A stretch of 64,000 nt of DNA, taken from Flavobacterium sp. I3-2 (GTDB lineage Bacteria > Bacteroidota > Bacteroidia > Flavobacteriales > Flavobacteriaceae). This document shows, piece after piece, positions 35,037 to 43,905 of this stretch. How positions within the stretch are numbered: position 1 is the first letter of the stretch; each line of letters starts with the position of its first letter. A program made the position numbers and the translations under genes. The DNA lies in assembly GCF_013389595.1 (NCBI RefSeq), contig NZ_CP058306.1, positions 2,480,001-2,544,000 on the forward strand. The letters are read 5' to 3'. The notes beneath the pieces were generated by a model, which was not told where the DNA came from, ran no database searches, and saw only the letters and a list, made by a program, of their open reading frames with translations.

Positions 35037-38000
35037 ACTATAAATTTCCCAATTAACAGCGCAAATGATATTACTGTAAATAATGGCGGTGACATTGTAG
35101 TTACTGGTCCAAACGGACAAACCGAAACCTTCCCTGGAGGAAAAGACACCGTAATTACCGATAGTGAAGGTAAAAACTATTATGTCGATGCAGATGGTAA
35201 AGTTTCTGGACCATTAGAAACTGCAAACGGAGGAAAACCAACCCCAGAAAACACCGATGGTGTAAACAAAAACGGCGAAGTAACCGAACTTACAGCCGAA
35301 GGCGTTCGTGTGGTTTTTGAAAAACATATCGATACACAATATGCTTTTGACCCAATAGCTTACAACAAAGAGCTAACAAGCGATTACAAAAAAGTGAATG
35401 ATGCTTTTGTTACATTTAAAGCAGTACCAAACGGTTTGACCGATAAACTTTGGGCAAAAATAACCATCACAGGAACCGATGTTGTGGCAGACAGCATTTT
35501 CTTTAAAACCCAAAACGGAATAAAAGTAGATGCAGTAAAAGAAGGCGACCATTTTGTATTAACCTTAAAAGGCGCACAAAAATTTGCGTTAGAAGAAGTA
35601 CAAGCAACCATAAAACAAGGCGATAAATACAAAATTGCCGGTGTGTTTACTATGGTTCACATTACGCCAAAAACGTTGAAATTAAATTTAATTCCAACAA
35701 AAGGCGTTTCTATTTCTGACGATAAGAAAGCGGAGATCAAAGCTATTTACAAACAATTAGCTATTGATGTTGATGTTTCTGTAGTTAATGAGTTTGATAT
35801 AAATGATTTAATACAAGATACTCAGAAAAAAGTTATAGACACAGAAGATGCTTTTGGAGATTTATCAACTTACAGTAAAGAGCAAAACACAATCATCGAT
35901 GCATTTAAAAATCATCCGAATAGAACAATTGAACAAGCTTATTATGTTTTTGTAACCGATAAAGCTTCAAGTACAGGGCAAAGTGGTTATATGAAACTAA
36001 ACGGACAATTTGGTTTTGTGTTTGACCAAAATGCAACAACCATTGCACACGAATTAGCTCACGGCGCATTTAAGTTAGAACATCCGTTTAATAAATTTAA
36101 AAACAAAGGCGTAAACCAAGGAACGACTCAAAGTTTAATGGATTATCCGCCAACAACTGAATTCTTGTTTACCGATTGGAAACAAATAAACGACCCAGCC
36201 TTTAAATTATATGCGTTCCAAAGTCAGAGTGATGGGGAACATAATCCATTAGGTCATTTAGGAATTACTCCTAATGGAAAAATATTTGACCAATTCTTCT
36301 TAAATAATGATAGAATTAGTGTTACATATTTAATTTCTGCTAATTATACAATTAATTCAATTAAGTATGATAATATTACTTATGAATGGAATACAAGTAA
36401 AGATGCTTTTGTTAATGGAGAAGTAACTATTACTACTAAGAAAATTAAAGTAACAATAGATAATAAAGTTAATGTATATCAGTCTAGAAATAATGATAAA
36501 TGTATCTATGATTATACTTTAATTGAATGGACATCTGAAAATGAGAAGGCTTCAAACACATCTGAATTAATAGAAAATAAATTAGAATCATCATCATTTA
36601 CAGGTTGGTTGCCATCGCCTTATGATGTTAGAGATGTGTCGTGTAGTAATAATTTTTCTCAAGAAATATTATCAAGGGATAGACAACCCTGTTCTTTGGA
36701 AAATGTAACACAAGGTTTGGCTATTTTAGAAACAGCTCTGACAAAAACGGATGGCGAAAAAGTTGCAGAACTTGTAAATCAAGTTTGTTTAAGTGCATTG
36801 AGAGAACTAAATCATAATAAAAAAGAAGATTTAATTACAAAAATAGCTTCTCAAGATAGGTTAATAGAGGCTTCAGAATTAGCTATTCTGAGGTTAATGA
36901 CAGCGATTGATTCTGAAAATTATCAGACCTTTTTTAAATTATTAGAACAAAATAACAACCAGTTATTAAAGCATTTAATAGCTGAAATCGATGATGTTTC
37001 AATTTATTTTTGGAAAGATAAAGAAAATTATGCCAATTTCATGGGAGCATTGGTTACTATGTTTAATAGTGCCAATAAAAACCTCGTAAATAATGGAGTT
37101 AATGTAAATGATTATGATAATTTCTCGGTTGTTCAAAATAGCTATCTATTACCAAAAAATAATGAAAAAATATTTAATATTTATTTTCAATATAACAGTC
37201 CTAAATTATATATTTCTCAAGGTGTATGGGAAGTAACTCAAAATTGTAAATGGACATCAGGTTTTGGAGATAGTAGTTATGAAGAATGTGAAACAACTCA
37301 AAAGATTGTAAGACAAGAGCCTGTATATCTTAAACCTTTTGATGTTACAGTAATTGCAAACGATTCTGATTTTAATTTAATCGAAGGATTACCAGGAGTA
37401 GACAAAGAAGTATCGGTTGTGCCAGCAATTTTACTTTACTATGCAAGTAGTAAAGGTGAAAATAATAATATAAAATCGTATGTTGAAAATACTTTAGATG
37501 TAGTAACTTTACTAGTACCAATATCAAAAGTAGTTACTGGTCCAAAATGGATTGCGAAAACGTTCACCTTTGTTGAAAAATGGGGTAAAGTAAATGCTGG
37601 TGCAAATTTAGCTATAAAAAATAGTCCATTAAATGAACAACCAGAGCTAAAAGGAGCGCTTGAAACATATAATAATGTAACAGCTATTGTAAATATAACT
37701 ACACTAGCTGGAGGTGTTGGTAAAAATATCGTTGCAAGATTTTTTAAAGAGGCTGATAATCCTGTTGTAAAAAATTTAATAGTTGCAGAGGCTAGAAACG
37801 GTTCAGAGGATGCGCAAAAAATACTAGATGTAGAAGCCGAGCTAAAAGCTTATAGCAAAACCAAATTAGGTAAAGATTGGTGGAAGAGTGTTGTTAATAC
37901 AATTTCTGAAATAGATATCGTAAAACTTTTAAAGAACGATGATTTTAAGAAAATTTATAATGATTTAAAAAATGGAGTAACACCAAGAAGATTTTTAAAT

Positions 38001-38516
38001 GAATTAACGTTAGAGCAAGAAGCCGTATTTAAATTTTATACAAATACATCATATTATAAATTTAATCAAGCTCTAATTGCTAATAGTAAAGCGGATGATA
38101 TTCTAGAAATAGAAAAATTATTAAACCAAGCATTAGACAAAATTCCTTCATCGCCTGGTACATATTATAGAGGAATTGGTAAAGATGAAATAGCTAAATT
38201 AGCTAAATTAAAAATTGGAGAAGATGTTTCGTATAACAATTTTATATCGACTTCAAGTGAAAGAGAAAAAGCCTTAGAGTTTTATTTCAACAATCTTGAT
38301 AAAACAGGAGAAGGAGCCATGATAGAAATTATTTCTAAAAATGGAAAAAAAATTGATAAATTTTCTGATGCAACAGAGTGGGAAATTTTATTTAAAAGTA
38401 AAAGTAAATTTAAATTAAAAGGAGTTGATCCCAACTTTATTGAAAATTTAGATGATGTTGCAATAGATGGGGCAGTTCCAATTAAATTTAAATTATTTAT
38501 TTTAGAAGAATTATAG
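35037..38516 (+). pseudogene. N-terminally truncated polymorphic toxin with zincin core and C-terminal ADP-ribosyltransferase
   Basis: The frame is open from 35037, right after a stop at 35034-35036, for 1159 codons, but holds no ATG near its start; a GTG at 35310 opens a 1068-residue product. Missing are the export signal and N-terminal repeats expected of such proteins. In 1068-residue numbering: a beta-rich linker, a zincin-like metallopeptidase motif HELAH (247-251, with His258), a long variable region with two hydrophobic patches (about 710-830), and a C-terminal ADP-ribosyltransferase. That domain has Arg954 (YYRGIG), STS at 980-982 and ExE at Glu1023/Glu1025 (ATEWEILF). These are the NAD-binding and catalytic residues of the R-S-E class. 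A putative immunity gene follows 2 bases later. Confidence 0.75.
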
Positions 38517-38518
38517 AT

Positions 38519-39028
38519 ATGACCATAAATGATATTTTATCAGGATATAATAAAAATAATTTCAATGAAATTGGAGGTGAAAAATCCTTTTTATGGTTTC
38601 TTGAGAGTATTGAAAGATGGAATTCTCTTAGTAAAAACGAGAAGTTGGAGTATAGACGTAAGGATATGTTATATACTGAAAAACATTTTAATAATGATTT
38701 AATACAAGAAAAAAAATATACATATCTGAAACTTGTATATGAAATACATTTGTCTTTCAAAAATATTTTAGATAATATACATTTTAATAAAAACTTTCAT
38801 ATTGATAGCCAGTATTTATTTAGGTTGTATTCTATGTTTTTCTGTGAAATTGAATTTTTATGTATGTATAAAGATTTAAAAAAAATAGGACATATTCCAG
38901 TTTTTATTTTAGAACCGTTAATCGAACAAGTGAAAGACACAGAAGAATATAAAAAATATAAATTAGGTGAGCTTTTAGAAACATATAAAAAAATGTATAG
39001 TTTATTTTTAGAAAAACCTTATGAATAG
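38519..39028 (+). CDS. Putative immunity protein for the ADP-ribosyltransferase toxin
   Basis: The 169-residue protein begins 2 bases after the toxin stop codon on the same strand. It has no signal peptide and is probably cytoplasmic. It is all-helical by eye, with alternating acidic/basic runs and many aromatic residues (SFLWFLESIERWNSL, LFRLYSMFFCEIEFLCMYKDLKK). I find no known family. The immunity role is inferred from position and strand only. Confidence 0.6.
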   Translation: MTINDILSGYNKNNFNEIGGEKSFLWFLESIERWNSLSKNEKLEYRRKDMLYTEKHFNNDLIQEKKYTYLKLVYEIHLSFKNILDNIHFNKNFHIDSQYLFRLYSMFFCEIEFLCMYKDLKKIGHIPVFILEPLIEQVKDTEEYKKYKLGELLETYKKMYSLFLEKPYE

Positions 39029-39050
39029 ATTTAAATTTAATTGTGAATAT

Positions 39051-39110
39051 GACCCGATCGCGCGGATTTAACTTTGTTCAGTCGGTTAAAGCCTCGAGTG
39101 CAATCCGTGC
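39051..39110. repeat. REP-like imperfect palindrome
   Basis: GCGCGGATT (39060-39068) pairs with AATCCGTGC (39102-39110), nine pairs with one G-T, around a 33-base loop. The flank GACCCGATC and the arms resemble REP elements that I remember near IS200-like tyrosine transposases in Flavobacteria. It is much richer in G and C than neighbouring DNA and lies right after the putative immunity gene. Confidence 0.45.
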
Positions 39111-39148
39111 TTACATTAAACTTTGTAAGTTTTTAAACCATAGATATT

Positions 39149-39190
39149 AAAAAACACAGACTTCCATTCAAAGAAGTCTGTGTTTTTTTT
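39149..39190 (+). terminator. Hairpin terminator, right copy of the flanking pair
   Basis: A perfect 12-bp stem (AACACAGACTTC / GAAGTCTGTGTT) is followed by eight T. Nearly the same sequence occurs at 34202-34246. It ends the toxin/immunity unit. Confidence 0.85.
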
Positions 39191-39198
39191 GTGCAAAA

Positions 39199-39290
39199 GG
39201 GATGGCAGCTTTGTTTGAGCTCTTTTACAAATGTAAATTTGTAAAAAGCGAGTGCGTACAGCCCGGTCAGGAACGCAGTGGATGGTTTGC
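39199..39290 (+). ncRNA. Structured GC-richer element, possible RNA or mobile repeat
   Basis: The element starts GGGATGGCAGC, has a perfect 10-bp palindrome TTTTACAAAT / ATTTGTAAAA (39223-39246), and continues with AGCGAGTGCGTACAGCCCGG. The arrangement GGGAT..AGC, central hairpin, AGC..AGCCCG resembles a block I recall repeated downstream of genes in many flavobacterial genomes. Its nature (RNA, repeat or transcription end signal) is not established. The rest of the 710-base gene-free stretch 39029-39738 shows the two hairpins listed separately, more GC-rich unassigned sequence to about 39400, and then A/T-rich DNA. Confidence 0.35.
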
Positions 39291-39646
39291 CCAGATAAAA
39301 GAAAAAGAACATCATTTTTTCGTGGACGCCCCGTCATTTAAACGCCACCGATTTATTGGTTCAAAATCAACCAGCATTTTTGTAACTCCATATTAAAGGA
39401 AGCAAAATTATGACATGAAGATCATAGATTTTTTATGATACATCCTGTCTTAATTTGATATATGATATTAATAGTGTCAATTGTATAAAGTTTAGTTTAT
39501 TTTATATTTTTTTGTAAGATTGGATAGACTAACTAAATTTACATTTAATAAATGAAAATTTAACTAAACATCAGGGTAAACCCTTAATGCTTTTTTTTTT
39601 GTTTCTTTTACATTTACTGTATCTATTACACATTTTTATTACAGTA

Positions 39647-39690
39647 AGAAAAGTTGTCAAATGATTTATTATTAGGCAACTTTTCTTTAA
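39647..39690. repeat. 10-bp inverted repeat upstream of the PD-(D/E)XK gene
   Basis: AGAAAAGTTG (39647-39656) pairs with CAACTTTTCT (39677-39686), ending 52 bases before the next gene. It could end an upstream transcript, attenuate, or bind a regulator. Confidence 0.4.
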
Positions 39691-39738
39691 AAATTATAAA
39701 CCACAAAAAAAAACTTAACCAAAAACTAAAAAACAATT

Positions 39739-40305
39739 ATGTCAATTTCTTTACCCCAATTTTTTAATTATGAAGAAAACAAAGTAGATAACGGATATGA
39801 AGCTATTCATGATTTTTTCTTGAGCTGGACTTTGCGTTGTGCTGTTGATCAGTATGCAATGGTTGATGAAAAAGTTCAAAATTATGCCAAGCAAATTCTT
39901 CTGTATTTACTTTTTAAAGATGCGTTTAGATCATGTAAAATAGACTGTGTCAAGACCAAAAAGCAACTTGGATATATTGACTTATTAGTAGAAATAACAG
40001 TTTTAAACAAAAAAAATGAAATTGAAAATTATGTTTTGAATATTGAAAATAAATGGTATTCTAGCGTTGCTGCTTCTCAGTTAGAAAAATATTCTAGGGT
40101 TTTATCTGATGTTTATAGTAATTCAAATAACAAAATTATTTCTGTTGTGTTGTTTCCTGATTTTACTAAACTTGAAGAAAACAGAGAAGTTTGTGAAACC
40201 TTTGGTTACCGAATAGAAACTTTTGAGGATTTAAAAACCTTAATTGAGAATGAACCATTTACAGGTAATGATTTATTTGATGAATTTTGGTTCAAATTTT
40301 ATTAG
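39739..40305 (+). CDS. PD-(D/E)XK nuclease superfamily protein
   Basis: The 188-residue protein fits the PD-(D/E)XK fold found in small orphan nucleases: YAKQILLYLLFKDAF helix, then Asp81 (GYIDLLVEI), then Glu103-x-Lys105 (LNIENKW), followed by helix-strand-helix (QLEKYSRVLSD, KIISVVLFPD). Its target is unknown. It lacks any adjacent methyltransferase, helicase or known defence partner and stands at the right edge of the accessory region. Confidence 0.7.
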   Translation: MSISLPQFFNYEENKVDNGYEAIHDFFLSWTLRCAVDQYAMVDEKVQNYAKQILLYLLFKDAFRSCKIDCVKTKKQLGYIDLLVEITVLNKKNEIENYVLNIENKWYSSVAASQLEKYSRVLSDVYSNSNNKIISVVLFPDFTKLEENREVCETFGYRIETFEDLKTLIENEPFTGNDLFDEFWFKFY

Positions 40306-40344
40306 ACAGAACCGTTTGGTAATCATAATTTAATTACGTTTTGT

Positions 40345-41307
40345 TTATAATTTAAGTTTAAATCGTAAATCAAATCCATATACAGATTCAAAAATATTTT
40401 GAGTCTTTGAATCTGTAATTTTTATAAATGTTGGTTTGTAGAAAATACCAACATTTAATATTCCAATTATTTGATAAGATGCTCTAGTAGAAACACCCAG
40501 ATGAAATTGATTACTATTTTGTGATAAATATGAATCTATTTGTTTATTTTTAGAATAAATTTTTAAATGACTAAAAGAAGTGTTTAATCCGTATCCAAAC
40601 TCAAAATATTTATAACGATAATTATCAGTAAACACTAAACTATAAATATAAAATCTATCTTGAATACTAATTGAAGAAATTAAAATATCGAATGCATTTG
40701 TTTTTACGGAAAATTCTAAATTTAAAAATTTTTTATCCCTATAATAATAATCTAAACCTAATCCAGTTCCAAGAAGACCAGAAGCTTTATATCTATTCTT
40801 ATTTTCAGTTCCCATATTAAACCAATGAGGTGAAGGTAAATTTATGTTTAATATAAAATCTCCCTTTGTTCTCTTAAATTTAGTTTGTCTTAAACTGTCT
40901 TTTTCTATTCGTTTTTTTAAAGCTAAATTAATTTCACTATTGTTTAAATCTAATTCGATTTTTGATGGATAATTGAATTTTCTATTCCCAGAATAATCGA
41001 CAATATAAGCTACTGGAGAAAATAATAATCCACCAATATTAGCGTATTTATATTTTGAATCAAGTGAATAAGGAATCTCAATTGGTGTTTTTATTGAATC
41101 TGTAATAAGTTCTAATTTTAGATTTTCTCGTTTTCTTTTTGCTGAAATTTGAGTGGGTAGGTTTAGAACCGTATCCTTATAAATAATTTTCGCATCTTTA
41201 TATTTAGATGTTACAGTTATTTTTTTTTCATCTTTGTTAAAAACTGTAGCACAAGAGTTAAGTGATATTATCGAAATAAAAATGATAAAAATGTTTATAT
41301 ATCTCAT
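40345..41307 (-). CDS. Lipoprotein of unknown function, possibly barrel-associated
   Basis: The 320-residue protein has lipobox LNSC (Cys19) and an N-terminal PEGA-like segment (KKITVTSKYKDAKIIYKDTVLNLPTQISAKRKRENLKLELI). The hydrophobic stretch NIGGLLFSPVAYIVDYSG follows. The C-terminal half is rich in amphipathic strands (LEFSVKTNAFDILISSIS, FEFGYGLNTSFSH) and ends in RFKLKL. It may be an outer-membrane-associated protein. Family not identified. It converges with the nuclease gene. Confidence 0.7.
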   Translation of the reverse strand: MRYINIFIIFISIISLNSCATVFNKDEKKITVTSKYKDAKIIYKDTVLNLPTQISAKRKRENLKLELITDSIKTPIEIPYSLDSKYKYANIGGLLFSPVAYIVDYSGNRKFNYPSKIELDLNNSEINLALKKRIEKDSLRQTKFKRTKGDFILNINLPSPHWFNMGTENKNRYKASGLLGTGLGLDYYYRDKKFLNLEFSVKTNAFDILISSISIQDRFYIYSLVFTDNYRYKYFEFGYGLNTSFSHLKIYSKNKQIDSYLSQNSNQFHLGVSTRASYQIIGILNVGIFYKPTFIKITDSKTQNIFESVYGFDLRFKLKL

Positions 41308-41356
41308 TTTTTTAATCTAAAATTTATTTAATAAGACTAAATATACAAAATAAATT

Positions 41357-41899
41357 TTAAAGAATACTTCCGCTTTTAACAAAGTATTTCGAATACCAAC
41401 TCTCTTCTAGATTTGAAATGATTACTCCTTTTTTGCTAGAAACATGCACAAATCTATTGTTATGTAAATAAATTCCGACATGATCAATTTTTCCACCACC
41501 AAAAGCAAAAAAAACTAAATCTCCTTCTTTGAGTTTGTCTTGTTTTTTTGATTTTATTTGATCAGCCATTTCTCGCGAAGTGCGAGGAAGTTTTTCGTTA
41601 TAAATTTCTGTATAAACGTTACTAACAAATCCTGAACAATCAATTCCAGATTTTGTTGTTCCACCCATTTTATGTGGTGTTCCTAACCAATTGTCAATAT
41701 AAAAATACAGTTTTTCGTTTTTTAAATCTTTTTTTTCAATATTCATAAATTTTGCAAAATCATCTAAACTATTTTTCTTAGATTTTAAAACATAATTTGA
41801 ACTAGAAGTATTTTTGGTAGCTGTTGCGTTTTTTTTAGAAACACAACTACTCAAAAGTATTAATAAAACAAATATTTTTATAAAGTTTGATATTTTCAT
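41357..41899 (-). CDS. NlpC/P60 family lipoprotein peptidase
   Basis: This cell-wall hydrolase most likely cleaves peptidoglycan stem peptides. The 180-residue protein has lipobox SSC (Cys19), a Ser/Lys-rich linker, and an NlpC/P60 domain with catalytic Cys88 (GIDCSGF), His140 (IDHVGIYL) and a polar third residue, His152 (RFVHVS). The size is close to E. coli Spr/MepS. It lies 35 bases downstream of the DUF349 gene, with that gene's terminator in between. Confidence 0.93.
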   Translation of the reverse strand: MKISNFIKIFVLLILLSSCVSKKNATATKNTSSSNYVLKSKKNSLDDFAKFMNIEKKDLKNEKLYFYIDNWLGTPHKMGGTTKSGIDCSGFVSNVYTEIYNEKLPRTSREMADQIKSKKQDKLKEGDLVFFAFGGGKIDHVGIYLHNNRFVHVSSKKGVIISNLEESWYSKYFVKSGSIL

Positions 41900-41903
41900 A
41901 CAG

Positions 41904-41933
41904 CAAAAAAAACCGGCATAAAACCGGTTTGTG
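41904..41933 (-). terminator. Terminator of the DUF349 gene
   Basis: The hairpin AAACCGG / CCGGTTT with loop TTTTATG is followed on the minus strand by eight T. It overlaps the leader of the NlpC/P60 gene. Confidence 0.85.
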
Positions 41934-41934
41934 T

Positions 41935-43806
41935 TTATAAAATTTCTTTTAATTGATTCAATTTATCTTTCCAGATGTTTAATTCATCTCTGTGCTTTTC
42001 GATATTTTTGTTTATTTCCTTAATAAAAGGATTGTCTGATTTCGCATTTGAGATAAACTGCATGTTGTTTTCAAGCTGGAAAATTTCAGAAGTGATTTCC
42101 TCAATTTTACGTTGAACAAATGTAATTTCATTTTGCAACTTTCGCTTATCACCAGATTCAACCATTTGCTCTAAACGATTGTTGTATTTTACCAATTCTG
42201 TTTCCTTTTTAGAAAGGCTTAATTTGTCAAACAAAGCATCTAAAATCTTATTGAATTTGCCTTCAATATGTCTTCGAACTTGAGGAACTGAACCAATAGC
42301 TTTCCAATTTTCGATATGTTGTTTGATCGCATCTAAATCTGTTTTGTGATTTCCAACCAATTGAAAATCTTTTAAATCTTCTAAATATGCTTTTTTCTTA
42401 TCGAAATTTTCCATTTCTTCCGAAATGTTTTTGTTTCTTTCTTGATGTAAACGATCAAAATAATGATTACATGCTTCTTTGAACTCTTTCCAAAGTTTGT
42501 CAGAATATTTTTTTGGAACGTGTCCAATTTTTTTCCAATCTTCTTGAACTTGTTTCATAATTGGCGTTACTCGATCAAAATCATTACTTGTATTTAATGA
42601 TTTTGCTTTTTCAATCAATGCCATTTTTAGATTCAAGTTTTCTTGTTGGTCACGTTTTATATCTTTATAAAAAGCATTTTTTTGAACATTGAATAGGCGA
42701 GTTGCTTCTTTAAAAGCATCCCAAGTTTGCTCGTTATGTTCAGTAGGCACTTTTCCAGTTTTGAAAAATTTAGCTCTTAATTCCTCAACTTTAGCAATAG
42801 CATCCTGCCATTGATTGTGCGATTTTGAGTTGTTTTTTGCTAAATCGTTTAATTGTGCTATAAACTCAACCTTTATGTTTAAATTCTGTTCTTCTTTTAA
42901 ACGTAATTCTACATAAATTGCTTCGCGTTTGTCATGTAATTGTTTGGTTATATCACTAAATTCATTCCAAATTAAATCTCTGTGTTCTTTTGAAACTGGA
43001 CCAATTTGTTCTTTCCAAATTCGGTGATAAATTTGCAATTCTTTGAATGCTTTATGAATATCGTTTTGTTCTAATAATTTTTTAGCTGATTCAATTAAAT
43101 TTTGTTTTTTCTCAAGATTTTGTTTGAAATCCCAATCGCGGGCTTCACGATCTAAATGTAATTGATCGTAAAAACGTTCCATGTAAAAATGATAATTATT
43201 CCAAACATGGTTGTAATTATCTCGCGGTATCGCACCAGCTTTTCCCCAACGTTCTCTAATATTTTGAACATCTTTTAAAGCTGTTGAAATATTATCTGTG
43301 TTATCAATCAAGTTTTTTAATTCTTCAATTAAAGCTTTTCGATTCGCTAAATTGTTTTTTAAATTATCTTGAATAGATTGAAAATACTTGTTTTTCTTAT
43401 TTCTATATGTATTGAAAATAGCATCAAAATTATTTTTTACAACTGAATTGTATTCGAAATCTAATATGGTATTTTCAGCGTTCTCATCAAGAAAAGTTTG
43501 TTTTTTTTCTTCAATGAAAATATAATATTTATTAGAAAATACTTTTTTAATTTGTTCAACGTGATCGCGAATCGTCATAACATTATAATTAGTAACTAAT
43601 TTGTCCAATTCAGTAACTAATTCTTCAAGCGAAAGTGTTTCGTAATCTTTTGTAGGAATATCTACATGTTCTATACTTTCTTCATTTTCATGATCTTCAG
43701 CATTTGATTCATTGATTGACTCAATGGCATCTAGATTTTGAACATTACTTTGTTCGTTTTCACTTCCGTCTGTGTTTAACAGGTTATCATTTCTTTCTTC
43801 TAACAT
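41935..43806 (-). CDS. DUF349 repeat protein
   Basis: The 623-residue protein has an acidic N-terminus (about 1-60) followed by at least five DUF349 helical repeats. Each has the W-K-x-I/A-G-x-V/I-P core (RERWGKAGAIPRDNYNHVW, QIYHRIWKEQIGPVSKEHRDLIW, EDWKKIGHVPKKYSDKLW, ENWKAIGSVPQVRR). A coiled coil lies at the C-terminus. DUF349 proteins are abundant in Bacteroidota; function unknown, probably cytoplasmic. Confidence 0.9.
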   Translation of the reverse strand: MLEERNDNLLNTDGSENEQSNVQNLDAIESINESNAEDHENEESIEHVDIPTKDYETLSLEELVTELDKLVTNYNVMTIRDHVEQIKKVFSNKYYIFIEEKKQTFLDENAENTILDFEYNSVVKNNFDAIFNTYRNKKNKYFQSIQDNLKNNLANRKALIEELKNLIDNTDNISTALKDVQNIRERWGKAGAIPRDNYNHVWNNYHFYMERFYDQLHLDREARDWDFKQNLEKKQNLIESAKKLLEQNDIHKAFKELQIYHRIWKEQIGPVSKEHRDLIWNEFSDITKQLHDKREAIYVELRLKEEQNLNIKVEFIAQLNDLAKNNSKSHNQWQDAIAKVEELRAKFFKTGKVPTEHNEQTWDAFKEATRLFNVQKNAFYKDIKRDQQENLNLKMALIEKAKSLNTSNDFDRVTPIMKQVQEDWKKIGHVPKKYSDKLWKEFKEACNHYFDRLHQERNKNISEEMENFDKKKAYLEDLKDFQLVGNHKTDLDAIKQHIENWKAIGSVPQVRRHIEGKFNKILDALFDKLSLSKKETELVKYNNRLEQMVESGDKRKLQNEITFVQRKIEEITSEIFQLENNMQFISNAKSDNPFIKEINKNIEKHRDELNIWKDKLNQLKEIL

Positions 43807-43905
43807 TGTTTAAATGCTTAAGTTTAACATTATTTTTTTGAAAGATAATAAATCAAATTTTATTATCAAAGGAAACAGTTCATTTATGTTAATTTTTATT
43901 AAAAT

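Noticed and set aside
39049..39150. 33-residue frame starting MTRSRGFNFVQ
   Set aside because: It coincides with the REP-like palindrome and shows no independent support as a gene.
39358..39372. GGTTCAAAATCAACC resembling a tRNA T-arm
   Set aside because: No acceptor stem, anticodon arm or CCA context around it; the loop does not match a T-loop.
39202..39396. 64-residue open frame (and antisense frames) over the structured GC-rich element
   Set aside because: It runs through a perfect palindrome, has no homology I recognise, and the element is better explained as a repeat or RNA.
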